Source of the DNA: Phascolarctobacterium sp.
GTDB taxonomy: Bacteria; Bacillota; Negativicutes; Acidaminococcales; Acidaminococcaceae
NCBI GenBank assembly: GCA_022718015.1
Contig: JAIHZV010000038.1
Location: 1 to 8,897, forward strand
Length of the DNA stretch: 8,897 nt
Direction: 5' to 3'
The notes beneath the pieces are model-generated. The model had not been told where the DNA came from. It was given only the letters and a program-made list of their open reading frames with translations, and searched no databases. The translations under genes and the position numbers were made by a program. Below, one piece after another: positions 1 through 6,307 of the stretch. How positions within the stretch are numbered: the first letter of the stretch is position 1; every line of letters starts with the position of its first letter.

Positions 1-1471
1 CGCTGCGCATTTCCAGAGCTTTGAAGCGTTTAGCCAGAACGTCAGCAACTTGTGCTTGCGGATAGCCAGCTTCCAGAGCTTTGATGATGCCGCCCATTTC
101 TTCAACCTTTTGGAACTCAGCCCAGATTTTTTCGGTGATCTGTTTGGTCAGGGTTTCAACGCCCCAGGAACCGCCAGCAGCATCGATCGGGCTCAGCATA
201 CCAAATTCTTCTTGCAGCATTACATGCAGGTTACGAGCGATACGACGGGAGAATACGTCGCCTTTACGGATCAGCTCGTCAAACGGCGGGTTGTCATAGG
301 TGCATACGCCGCCTACAACGCTGGAGAAGGTTTGGGTGCAGTTACGCAGCATGTTAACATACGGGTCAACAACGGTTTTGGTGAAGCGAGCGCAACGGCC
401 ATGAACCTTGATAGCGCGGTCTGCTTCTTCAGCACCGAAGGCTTCCATAATCGCTGCCCAGATCATACGCAGGGAACGCAGTTTTGCGATTTCCATGAAG
501 AAGTTTGCACCTTGGTTGAAGCAGAAGTACAGGGAGTTAGCAATGTCGTGCAGCTCAACGCCACGTTTTTGCATTTGACGTACATATTCAACTGCAGTAG
601 CGAAGGTGTAAGCAACCTCTTGTACTGCTTCTGCGCCGCCATCGGTGTAAACGTCACTGTTGATGAAAACAGTGCGCAGCTCCGGAGTATTAGCTTTAGC
701 AAATTTAATGGTTTCAGCCATTTCATCATACAAAGCTTCCAGAGAGGTTTCAGTTTTGCCGGTTTTTACCAGTTCGCCGATCGGGTCGCCGCCGATAACA
801 CCGCGCAGGGTTTTAACATCATGACCAGCGCCCTTCAGAGCAGCTACAGTCAGAGCCAGCAAGTTTTTAGCGCCGGCGCCGGTGTACATCATGATAGGAT
901 ATTTATCGAGTTTCAGACCATTAAGCAGAACGCTCATGTCTTCAACGGTAGTAACGTTCACGCCAACATCGCCGGGTTTTTCTGCATCCTTAACGTCTAC
1001 GCCGTTCTTAGTTGCAGTATCCAGTTTGATATTGTAAACAGTGGAGCCTTTGGAAATTTCTTCCTTCAGCAGTTCATTGTTATCAGCCGGCAGGGTTTCA
1101 TCGCAGGCTTGCGCAATACCCCAGGGCTCGTGTACATAACCGTTAACGGTTGCACCACGCAGGAAATCGCCCATACCAGGATAATCGTTAGTAGGCAGGA
1201 TTGCATCAGTACCTTTACGAGTATAAATCGGATCAAAGGTAATCCCCTCGTAGTTTTTCGTGTACATGATCTTGTCAAAAGGTTTACCCTTCAGCAATGC
1301 GTTGCATGCTTCCACCCATTCATCCCAGGTGGGTTCAGTAAACTCATCAAAAGTAACCTCAGGGAACTCTGTTACTTTCTCTGATTTACGCAACATGGCT
1401 TCCAGTTCTTTGTCGGTCAACGGTCTTTCACCATCAACGACAGCTGTAGATTTTTGTTGTTCATCAGCCAT
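1..1471 (-). CDS. mutA: Methylmalonyl-CoA mutase small (beta) subunit, 3'-truncated by the window
   Basis: The first 490 residues are present; the 3' end lies beyond base 1. The ATG at 1471 has a strong AAGGAGG site 8 nt upstream. The protein matches the methylmalonyl-CoA mutase TIM-barrel family (MM_CoA_mutase): a charged N-terminal extension, then blocks such as GDVGVNVTTVEDM, LRGVIGGDPIGELVKTG and GGAEAVQEVAY (near residue 280). In the catalytic large subunit the last block is preceded by a SGYHIREAG-type motif carrying the active-site His. Here it reads NSDVYTDGGA, without the His, and the large-subunit TIRQY substrate motif near the N-terminus is also not seen. This fits the non-catalytic small subunit, which pairs with MutB to interconvert succinyl-CoA and (R)-methylmalonyl-CoA in the propionate pathway. 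mutB would be expected downstream, outside the window. The gene follows the MsrA-like gene by 70 nt with no visible terminator between, so the two are probably co-transcribed under the cobalamin riboswitch. Family membership is secure; the small-subunit assignment is likely. Confidence 0.85.
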   Translation of the reverse strand, partial: MADEQQKSTAVVDGERPLTDKELEAMLRKSEKVTEFPEVTFDEFTEPTWDEWVEACNALLKGKPFDKIMYTKNYEGITFDPIYTRKGTDAILPTNDYPGMGDFLRGATVNGYVHEPWGIAQACDETLPADNNELLKEEISKGSTVYNIKLDTATKNGVDVKDAEKPGDVGVNVTTVEDMSVLLNGLKLDKYPIMMYTGAGAKNLLALTVAALKGAGHDVKTLRGVIGGDPIGELVKTGKTETSLEALYDEMAETIKFAKANTPELRTVFINSDVYTDGGAEAVQEVAYTFATAVEYVRQMQKRGVELHDIANSLYFCFNQGANFFMEIAKLRSLRMIWAAIMEAFGAEEADRAIKVHGRCARFTKTVVDPYVNMLRNCTQTFSSVVGGVCTYDNPPFDELIRKGDVFSRRIARNLHVMLQEEFGMLSPIDAAGGSWGVETLTKQITEKIWAEFQKVEEMGGIIKALEAGYPQAQVADVLAKRFKALEMRS

Positions 1472-1541
1472 TTAATAATCCTCCTTTTAGAATTTGAATT
1501 ATCTATATACACAGCTCCAGGCCGTATATAACATAAAAATA

Positions 1542-1967
1542 TTAGGCTTCCTCGCCTGTAAATTTAACCAGACGCCCGTAATTAACAAGCATCTTTCTGA
1601 TTTCACGACCAGGTGTAATGGAATCGTTCATAATCAGATTGCCCAGTGCTGCCGCAGGCTCAGCGCCACGGCTTTGCATATAACGGGCATAATACTCAAT
1701 CTGCGGCACATCCTCGCTAGAGCAGTAGACAACAGCCGGCTGCAGCAGGGGATCCTCTGCCAGAACATAGGGATCAACAACCTCAAAATAAGTTTTCAGC
1801 AGCTCGCAGATGTCAATCTTCTTGGGATTGTAGTCAATCTCCACGCCTTTTATTTTCAGCTCATTGCTGGCCTCAGCGATACCGCCGGTCACAGCCTCAA
1901 CACCACGAAGCTCGCTATACGCTTCCTTCAAGACTGCCGCTTCTCCTGATAAATACAATTTTTTCAT
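1542..1967 (-). CDS. MsrA-fold protein lacking the catalytic cysteine
   Basis: 141 residues. The ATG at 1967 has a GGGGTGA-type ribosome binding site about 8 nt upstream. The whole chain can be laid on peptide-methionine (S)-S-oxide reductase MsrA: an N-terminal beta strand and helix (residues 3-30, ending GVEAVTGGIAEA, like the family's GV..t.vGYaGG), then VEIDYNPKKIDICELLKTYF (42-61, like the family's VeviyDP..isy..LL..ff), VVDPY (63-67, like ihDPt) and PAVVYCSSED (77-86, like RSaIfy...). The hallmark GCFW motif is replaced by GEAA (residues 8-11), so the catalytic Cys is Glu9. The GHAE motif is not recognisable either. Remaining Cys54 and Cys82 are not at the usual catalytic position. Methionine sulfoxide reductase activity is therefore unlikely. 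It may be a structural or accessory protein of the mutase, given its place between the cobalamin riboswitch and mutA, but that role is inference. The length is slightly short for MsrA (usually 150-210). Confidence 0.7.
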   Translation of the reverse strand: MKKLYLSGEAAVLKEAYSELRGVEAVTGGIAEASNELKIKGVEIDYNPKKIDICELLKTYFEVVDPYVLAEDPLLQPAVVYCSSEDVPQIEYYARYMQSRGAEPAAALGNLIMNDSITPGREIRKMLVNYGRLVKFTGEEA

Positions 1968-1987
1968 ATAATACTCACCCCTTTATG

Positions 1988-2021
1988 CAAAAAAATAAAG
2001 CCACCACAGGTAGTGATGGCT
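1988..2021 (-). terminator. Intrinsic terminator at the end of the mut-operon leader
   Basis: On the minus strand AGCCATCAC (2021-2013) pairs with GTGGTGGCT (2007-1999) in a 9-bp stem with one G-U and a 5-nt loop, followed by TTATTTTTTT. It ends about 20 nt before the start codon of the MsrA-like gene and lies inside the transcription unit that begins at the riboswitch promoter. It is therefore most likely a conditional terminator (attenuator) rather than the end of another gene: no gene lies between it and that promoter. Confidence 0.85.
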
Positions 2022-2205
2022 AGATTAGCTGTACAGCAGCGCACCCCTACGCTGCCATACTGAGAGGAGAAAGGAAATGTTCTCACTAAAAGAAATATTT
2101 GAGAATGGAATTTGAAAAATACGGTGTGTCCAGTACCGTAGCAAGTTCAAAAATTGAAAGGCATCGATGGCTTAGACCAAATCCCTTAAGGCCGCAAGCC
2201 ATCAC
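1999..2205 (-). promoter_or_regulatory. Candidate four-segment attenuator (antiterminator/terminator switch)
   Basis: Four short segments of the leader RNA are mutually complementary. A is GTGATGGCT (2205-2197), B is AAGCCATC (2173-2166), C is AGCCATCAC (2021-2013) and D is GTGGTGGCT (2007-1999). A pairs with B over 8 bp (using GATGGCTT) and C with D over 9 bp to make the terminator. A is also the exact reverse complement of C over all 9 bases, without the G-U of the terminator, so an A:C antiterminator would block termination. B could likewise pair with D (8 bp, one G-U). The complementarity is visible in the sequence; the switching is inferred. Confidence 0.55.
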
Positions 2206-2385
2206 GCGACCTTTAAAAGGCATAGAAAACAGAAAACCGTTTCTCAAAGAAGCCCTAAACCTATTGCGGCTCGGACTTTTGAAAAACGGTGAAATATCAT
2301 AAAGCTATATTAGCAGGCAAACGTATACTAAAAACGCTTCACAGACATCTCTCCCCGTCTCTCGCAGGTCAAACGACGATGCATC
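2022..2385 (-). other. Long structured leader between riboswitch and terminator, no gene seen
   Basis: 364 nt without a convincing coding region. Read on the minus strand it folds into a series of hairpins: a 13-bp stem with one G-U (2290-2278 with 2248-2236; 29-nt loop); a two-part stem (CCTTT/AAAGG arms at 2214-2210 and 2161-2157 enclosing the 8-bp GATGGCTT/AAGCCATC stem at 2203-2196 and 2173-2166); a 6-bp stem TACGGT/ACCGTA (2140-2135 with 2125-2120); and an 11-bp stem with two wobbles (2060-2050 with 2041-2031). I cannot assign it to a known RNA family: there is no T-box motif and no RNase P, tmRNA or SRP signature that I recognise. It is either a long expression platform for the cobalamin riboswitch or a second regulatory RNA. 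Confidence 0.6.
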
Positions 2386-2536
2386 TTACAGGCAGTTCTT
2401 CTGACTCCGTTTCATCGCTTGTTTCACCTTCCCAGAGACTATCCAGTGGTATCAACGAAACTCGCTTCACGTTACAGCGGCGGGACCGTGTCGGACTTTC
2501 ACCGACTTCTCTATTGAGCTTACGCACCTGTAATAT
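2386..2536 (-). promoter_or_regulatory. Cobalamin (AdoCbl-type) riboswitch aptamer
   Basis: On the minus strand the conserved cobalamin aptamer elements occur in order. They are: TTACAGGTGC at the 5' end; GAAGTCGGTGAAAGTCCGAC; the core CGGTCCCGCCGCTGTA; CCACTG; GGGAAGG; GATGAAAC; and the 3' B12-box-like GAGTCAGAAGAACTGCCTG. The ends close with a perfect 7-bp stem, TTACAGG (2536-2530) with CCTGTAA (2392-2386). The promoter lies just upstream and the transcription unit runs into the MsrA-like gene and mutA. Known riboswitches of this class bind adenosylcobalamin or a related corrinoid, which is also the cofactor of methylmalonyl-CoA mutase. Confidence 0.92.
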
Positions 2537-2557
2537 CAATATCAACTTGTTGTACTA

Positions 2558-2586
2558 ATTATAACCGTTACTACTAACTTTGTCAA
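2558..2586 (-). promoter_or_regulatory. Sigma-70 promoter of the riboswitch / mut unit
   Basis: On the minus strand a perfect TTGACA -35 box (2586-2581), a 17-nt spacer and a perfect TATAAT -10 box (2563-2558). The predicted start is near 2551, which places the cobalamin aptamer about 15 nt into the transcript. Such a strong core promoter suggests that control is exerted after initiation, by the RNA leader. Confidence 0.9.
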
Positions 2587-2645
2587 CTCTTTTCGCGAAG
2601 TTTTTCTTTTATTTTTTCTCGCTTCTTATGAATCACGCTTTTTAG

Positions 2646-2688
2646 AAGAAAAAAGCTCATGCGCAAGCCTACTGCTTACACATGAGCC
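2646..2688 (-). terminator. Intrinsic terminator of glpK
   Basis: On the minus strand a long hairpin, GCTCATGTGTAAGC paired with GCTTGCGCATGAGC with a loop of AGTAG (14 bp, two G-U), is followed by TTTTTTCTT. It starts 9 nt after the glpK stop codon. The reverse orientation lacks a T-run, so it should work on the minus strand only. It insulates the strong riboswitch promoter from glpK transcription. Confidence 0.9.
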
Positions 2689-2696
2689 ATTATTAG

Positions 2697-4202
2697 TTAT
2701 TCTTCTGGATGCAGTCTGATGCACGCTGCACGCACTGCACGATGCCAGCCGCGCAAAAGCTTTTCGCGCTTCTCGCTGTCCATGTCCGGCGTGAAGCTTT
2801 GCGCAATCACATGATTCTTTTTGATGGTTTCCTTATCCTGCCAGTAGCCGACAGCCAGACCAGCCAGATAAGCTGCGCCCATTGCCGTCGTTTCGATACA
2901 CTGCGGACGCTCAACCTTTACATCAATCACATCAGCCTGTACCTGCATAAGAAAATTGTTGGCACACGCACCGCCATCAACCTGCAAGGAAGAAAGCTTA
3001 ATGCCGCTATCCTCCTCCATCGCCTTCAGCACATCGTACACCTGAAAAGCAATGGCCTCCAGCGTTGCACGCACGATATGATTACGATTAACGCCACGTG
3101 TCAAGCCAACAATCGCACCACGCGCATACTGATTCCAATGCGGCGCACCCAGGCCGACGAACGCAGGCACCATGTAGCAGCCGTTGGCATCAGGAACGGA
3201 TTTAGCCATGGCCTCAGACTCAGACGCATCACGTATCAGGCCCAGCTCATCACGCAGCCATTGAATAGCAGCACCGGCTACGAAAATAGAACCCTCCAGC
3301 GCATACTCCACCTTGCCGTCTACGCCCCAGGCAATCGTCGTCACCAGACCGTTTTTGCTGTCCACAGGCTTTTCGCCGGTGTTCATCAGCATAAAGCCGC
3401 CAGTACCATAGGTGTTCTTTGCCTCACCGGCAGCAAAGCAGGTCTGTCCGAAGAGAGCGCACTGCTGGTCGCCTGCTGCACCGGCGATAGGAATCTTCAC
3501 CTCAAACAGCTTGGCATCAGTCGTACCGTAAATACAGCTCGACGGCTTAACCTCCGGCAGCATAGCCTTAGGAATGCCCAGCACCGTAAGAATCTCCTCA
3601 TCCCACTCCAGCGTGTGAATATTAAACATCAGGGTACGCGATGCGTTGGAATAATCCGTTACGTGTACCTTGCCTCCGGTCAGCTTCCAGATAATCCAGC
3701 TGTCAATCGTGCCGAACAGCAGCTTGCCTGCTTCTGCCTTCTCCTGCGCCTGCGGCACGTTCTCCAGAATCCAGTGCAGCTTAGTGCCGGAAAAATATGC
3801 GTCCAGCACAAGGCCGGTCTTTTCACGGAACATATTTGCATAGCCGCGGATTTTCAGCAGGTCGCAATACTCCGCAGTACGGCGACACTGCCAAACGATC
3901 GCCTTGCAGACTGGGCGACCCGTTTCCTTATCCCAAACCACAGTCGTCTCACGCTGATTCGTGATGCCGATGCCGGCAATATCCGCCGGAGTGACGTTGA
4001 GCTTGCTCATCGCCTCATACATCAGGCCAACCTGCGTCGCCCAAATTTCCTCAGCATCATGCTCAACCCAGCCGGCCTGCGGATAGTATTGCGTAAACTC
4101 CTTTTGCGCTACACTGCAAATCTCGCCCTGCTTATTAAAAAGAATGCAGCGGCAGCTCGTAGTGCCCAGGTCCAGAGCCATAATATATTTGTTATTAGTC
4201 AT
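2697..4202 (-). CDS. glpK: Glycerol kinase
   Basis: 501 residues, full length for the family. It phosphorylates glycerol with ATP to sn-glycerol 3-phosphate in the cytosol. The ATG at 4202 is preferred over one 45 nt upstream (4247) because it has an AAAGG site upstream and gives the usual N-terminus. FGGY-kinase features in order: the phosphate-loop ALDLGTTS (residues 9-16), GITNQRETTVVWD, SGTKLHW, the DSWIIWKLTGG block, AGAAGDQQCALFGQ, NTYGTGGFML (ATP site), and the second FGGY signature VDGGACANNFLMQVQAD from about residue 408, followed by TTAMGAAYLAG. The His that HPr phosphorylates in many Firmicute enzymes (in a HFYGSEVPIAG context) is not seen: here the segment reads KLFEVKIPIAG. The gene stands alone, without glpF or glpD, and has its own promoter and terminator. 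A phosphodiesterase about 3.5 kb away also yields glycerol 3-phosphate, but in a separate unit. Confidence 0.97.
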   Translation of the reverse strand: MTNNKYIMALDLGTTSCRCILFNKQGEICSVAQKEFTQYYPQAGWVEHDAEEIWATQVGLMYEAMSKLNVTPADIAGIGITNQRETTVVWDKETGRPVCKAIVWQCRRTAEYCDLLKIRGYANMFREKTGLVLDAYFSGTKLHWILENVPQAQEKAEAGKLLFGTIDSWIIWKLTGGKVHVTDYSNASRTLMFNIHTLEWDEEILTVLGIPKAMLPEVKPSSCIYGTTDAKLFEVKIPIAGAAGDQQCALFGQTCFAAGEAKNTYGTGGFMLMNTGEKPVDSKNGLVTTIAWGVDGKVEYALEGSIFVAGAAIQWLRDELGLIRDASESEAMAKSVPDANGCYMVPAFVGLGAPHWNQYARGAIVGLTRGVNRNHIVRATLEAIAFQVYDVLKAMEEDSGIKLSSLQVDGGACANNFLMQVQADVIDVKVERPQCIETTAMGAAYLAGLAVGYWQDKETIKKNHVIAQSFTPDMDSEKREKLLRGWHRAVRAACIRLHPEE

Positions 4203-4230
4203 TGCGTCACGACCTTTCTTTGATGTTTTA

Positions 4231-4239
4231 AGTATAACA
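4231..4239 (-). promoter_or_regulatory. Probable glpK promoter (extended -10)
   Basis: On the minus strand TGTTATACT gives a TG-n extended -10 followed by TATACT (4236-4231), with the start of transcription expected near 4224 and a leader of only about 22 nt before the ATG at 4202. No good -35 box is seen; the expected position falls within the hairpin at 4250-4275. Confidence 0.5.
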
Positions 4240-4249
4240 CAAAACATAA

Positions 4250-4275
4250 GGAGCCGCCACTTTCGCAGCAGCTCC
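4250..4275 (-). terminator. Possible terminator of the TRAP operon
   Basis: On the minus strand GGAGCTGCTGC pairs with GTGGCGGCTCC across a GAAA loop (11 bp with three G-U pairs), followed by TTATGTTTTG. The T-tract is interrupted, so termination may be leaky. It is the best terminator candidate for transcripts leaving dctM, and it lies directly upstream of the glpK -10 box. Confidence 0.5.
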
Positions 4276-4297
4276 TAAAAACTTTATGTGTTATTGT

Positions 4298-4335
4298 GGA
4301 ATCCTGATGAAGTATACGGCGCCTTATCGCACGTC
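4298..4335. repeat. 38-bp direct repeat, copy 1
   Basis: Begins GGAATCCTGATGAAG and ends CTTATCGCACGTC, containing a GGCGCC palindrome. Identical over all 38 bases to the copy at 4414-4451; flanking bases differ at once on both sides. The 78 bp between the copies are rich in GACG/GAAG words and contain a 7-bp hairpin (4393-4399 with 4405-4411). Function unknown. Confidence 0.9.
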
Positions 4336-4413
4336 CGTAAACCTTCGCCAAAGACGTGGGAGAAGGTGACGGAGACGAAGAAGGATGACGACGGCGTACT
4401 TTTAGTACGTCTA

Positions 4414-4451
4414 GGAATCCTGATGAAGTATACGGCGCCTTATCGCACGTC
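4414..4451. repeat. 38-bp direct repeat, copy 2, abutting the dctM stop codon
   Basis: Exact second copy of the repeat at 4298-4335, offset by 116 bp. Its last base is immediately next to the dctM stop codon (4452-4454). Short open frames cross the repeat region on both strands but have no ribosome binding site or recognisable domain, so I treat the region as non-coding. Confidence 0.9.
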
Positions 4452-5729
4452 TTACAGATTAGGAAGGAACATAACCAGTCCCGGTACATAGGTAACGATG
4501 AGCAGCGTAATCAAGAGTGCCACGATAAACGGCCAAACCTCTTTAAAGAAATCGCCAAGCGGCGTATCCGTAATCGCGCAGACCGTAAACATCATCGAAC
4601 CGAATGGCGGCGTCAGACCGCCAATCATGATATTAACAATGCAGATAATACCAAAGTGAACAGGATCAACACCCAGCTTGGTCACAACAGGAACCAGCAG
4701 CGGAGCCAGAATAATCAGCGCTGCACCACCCTCCAGGAACATGCCCAGAATCAGCAGCAGCACGTTAATGAGCATCAGCATCATATACGGATCACGCGTA
4801 AAGTCGAGCATCGCAGAGGTAATCTGCTGCGGAATACGCTCCCAGTTCAGGTAATAGCCAAAGAAGGAAGCTGCAACGATAATCAGCACAACAGAGCTGG
4901 TGCCATAAATAGTTTCCTTCATAATCGGCCAAGCATACTCCCATTTCAGCTCCTTGTAGATGAAGGTGCCGACAATCAGGCAATATACAACAGCAACAGC
5001 GCCGGCCTCAGACGGAGTGAACATGCCCATACGCAGACCGGCGATAATACCGAACGGGAACAGCAGCGCCCAGATGGATTCCTTAAGCTGCGTCATGATT
5101 TCGCCAAAGGTGGCAGCTCTTTCACGAGAAGGCTTGTAGCCACGCTTTTTGGAAATAATGGCCACGACAATCATCATAGCCACAGCCATCAGCACGCCAG
5201 GAACATAGCCAGCCATAAACATCTTCGTAACAGAAACGCTGGCAATCAAAGCGTAGATAATCAGGTTAATACCAGGCGGAATAACAGGCGTGCTGGCAGA
5301 GGAAGCAGCCGTAACCGCAGCACTGAAGGCTCTGCCATAGCCGCGTTTTTCCATTTCCGGCACCAGCATTTTGCCCTGCATAGCAGCATCAGCATTCGCA
5401 CTGCCGGACACGCCGCCCATCAGCAGACTCAAAAGCACGTTAACCTGCGCCAGACCACCAGTCATATGACCCATGAGCACATCAGTAAATTTCATCAGCT
5501 TATCACTGATGCCTGCATAGTTCATGATAGAGCCGGCCATAATGAAGAAGGGAATAGCCAGCAGCGGGAAGGACTGCGTGCTGGTGATAATACGCTGAAA
5601 TACCAGATGCGCCGGAGAGGTCGCATCCAGGAAGGTGAAGTAGGAAATCGTCGCACCGAACAGCGCGTAGGCGATAGGAATACTAGAAAAATACAGCACA
5701 AAAACAATTATCACGGGTAAGTAAGCCAT
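4452..5729 (-). CDS. dctM: TRAP transporter large permease subunit DctM
   Basis: 425 residues, the usual size for this polytopic membrane subunit of about 12 helices. It forms the sodium-coupled transport channel of a tripartite ATP-independent periplasmic (TRAP) transporter. Family motifs: the start FVLYFSSIPIAYALFG, IPFFIMAGSIMNYAGIS (near residue 60), GGVSGSANADAAMQGKMLVPEMEKRGYGRAF (near 105-135), STPVIPPGINLIIYAL, and in the C-terminal half LGMFLEGGAALIILAPLLVPV and NIMIGGLTPPFGSMMF. The gene begins in the overlap TAATG with dctQ (1 nt shared), with GGAGG just upstream inside dctQ, which indicates translational coupling. It ends against the 38-bp repeat copy 2. The substrate cannot be read from this subunit; a C4-dicarboxylate or other organic acid is typical. 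Confidence 0.97.
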   Translation of the reverse strand: MAYLPVIIVFVLYFSSIPIAYALFGATISYFTFLDATSPAHLVFQRIITSTQSFPLLAIPFFIMAGSIMNYAGISDKLMKFTDVLMGHMTGGLAQVNVLLSLLMGGVSGSANADAAMQGKMLVPEMEKRGYGRAFSAAVTAASSASTPVIPPGINLIIYALIASVSVTKMFMAGYVPGVLMAVAMMIVVAIISKKRGYKPSRERAATFGEIMTQLKESIWALLFPFGIIAGLRMGMFTPSEAGAVAVVYCLIVGTFIYKELKWEYAWPIMKETIYGTSSVVLIIVAASFFGYYLNWERIPQQITSAMLDFTRDPYMMLMLINVLLLILGMFLEGGAALIILAPLLVPVVTKLGVDPVHFGIICIVNIMIGGLTPPFGSMMFTVCAITDTPLGDFFKEVWPFIVALLITLLIVTYVPGLVMFLPNL

Positions 5730-6211
5730 TATTTTTCCTCCTTAGCCTGTCCGCGCAAATCCTGCCAGACAAATTTTACAGAATATATGGTCATGAGTAC
5801 GAAAGCAATCAGTACGGAAGAACTGACATAAACAGAAGAAATACCCAGAACCGGAGTCATTTTCGTATAGGACTTAGAAATATAGAGAATGGAAAGATAG
5901 GACATATAGCCGTTCAAAGCTACAAGAATGATATCGGTAATCAAGGCTACAGCCTTCTGCACGCCCTGAGGCATTTTTTTGACGATGATATCAACGCCAA
6001 CATGGCCACGATGCTTAAAAACAGCAACAGCGCCAATAAATACAGACCAGACGAAGCAGCCGGTAGCAACCTCCTCAGACCAGACAAGGCCGGAGTTGAA
6101 AATATAACGCATAATAATGTTGATAACAACGAGGATAGTCGTCACGCTGATAAAAAACGCAGAGATTAAATCCTCAAAGTTATTCAGAATAAAGCTTAAG
6201 GTTTTACTCAA
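5729..6211 (-). CDS. dctQ: TRAP transporter small permease subunit DctQ
   Basis: 160 residues with four hydrophobic helices (roughly 14-34, 44-64, 85-108 and 125-148), as expected for the small membrane component that bridges the binding protein and DctM. Family motifs: MRYIFNSGLVWSEEVATGCFVW and GAVAVFKHRGHVGVDIIVKKMP. The start codon is TTG at 6211, chosen because GGAGG lies 7 nt upstream and the N-terminus fits the family; no ATG lies nearby in frame. It overlaps dctM by one base. Confidence 0.95.
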   Translation of the reverse strand: MSKTLSFILNNFEDLISAFFISVTTILVVINIIMRYIFNSGLVWSEEVATGCFVWSVFIGAVAVFKHRGHVGVDIIVKKMPQGVQKAVALITDIILVALNGYMSYLSILYISKSYTKMTPVLGISSVYVSSSVLIAFVLMTIYSVKFVWQDLRGQAKEEK

Positions 6212-6250
6212 AATTTTACCTCCATAAAAATATTTGTTGATTACGAAAAG

Positions 6251-6284
6251 GAAGCGTTTCGCTTAAACATAAACGAAACGCTTC
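6251..6284 (-). other. Intercistronic hairpin between dctP and dctQ
   Basis: Perfect 11-bp inverted repeat GAAGCGTTTCG / CGAAACGCTTC with a 12-nt loop. On the minus strand it is followed by CTTTTCG, a weak T-tract. It sits inside the operon after the binding-protein gene, so a role in partial termination or protection of the dctP transcript end is likely, giving more DctP than membrane subunits. Confidence 0.65.
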
Positions 6285-6307
6285 ACATACGACACTAGTT
6301 AAATACA

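Noticed and set aside
50..1384. Open frame of 444 codons on the plus strand, opposite mutA
   Set aside because: Antisense to an unambiguous methylmalonyl-CoA mutase subunit; no recognisable domain and no start signals.
2320..2345. Six-codon leader peptide (ATG TCT GTG AAG CGT TTT TAG on the minus strand) after the riboswitch
   Set aside because: The purine-rich GGGGAG upstream is too close to the ATG for a normal ribosome site, and the codons show no regulatory pattern.
2022..2385. T-box, RNase P, 6S or tmRNA in the mut leader
   Set aside because: None of their conserved motifs is visible; only generic hairpins and the attenuator-like pairings are.
2709..4223. Open frame of 504 codons on the plus strand, opposite glpK
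   Set aside because: It is the antisense shadow of a clear glycerol kinase gene; its translation is rich in Arg, His and Asn with no domain and no ribosome binding site.
4298..4451. Possible CRISPR fragment (two 38-bp repeats)
   Set aside because: Only two copies with a 78-bp spacer, no cas genes, and the repeat lacks the usual short-palindrome design.
4199..4491. Short open frames on both strands across the repeat region between dctM and glpK
   Set aside because: They consist mostly of the 38-bp repeat and its low-complexity spacer, one overlaps the glpK start, and neither has a ribosome binding site.
4656..5720. Open frame of 354 codons on the plus strand, opposite dctM
   Set aside because: Antisense shadow of the DctM gene; very rich in His, Asn, Gln and Arg with no domain.
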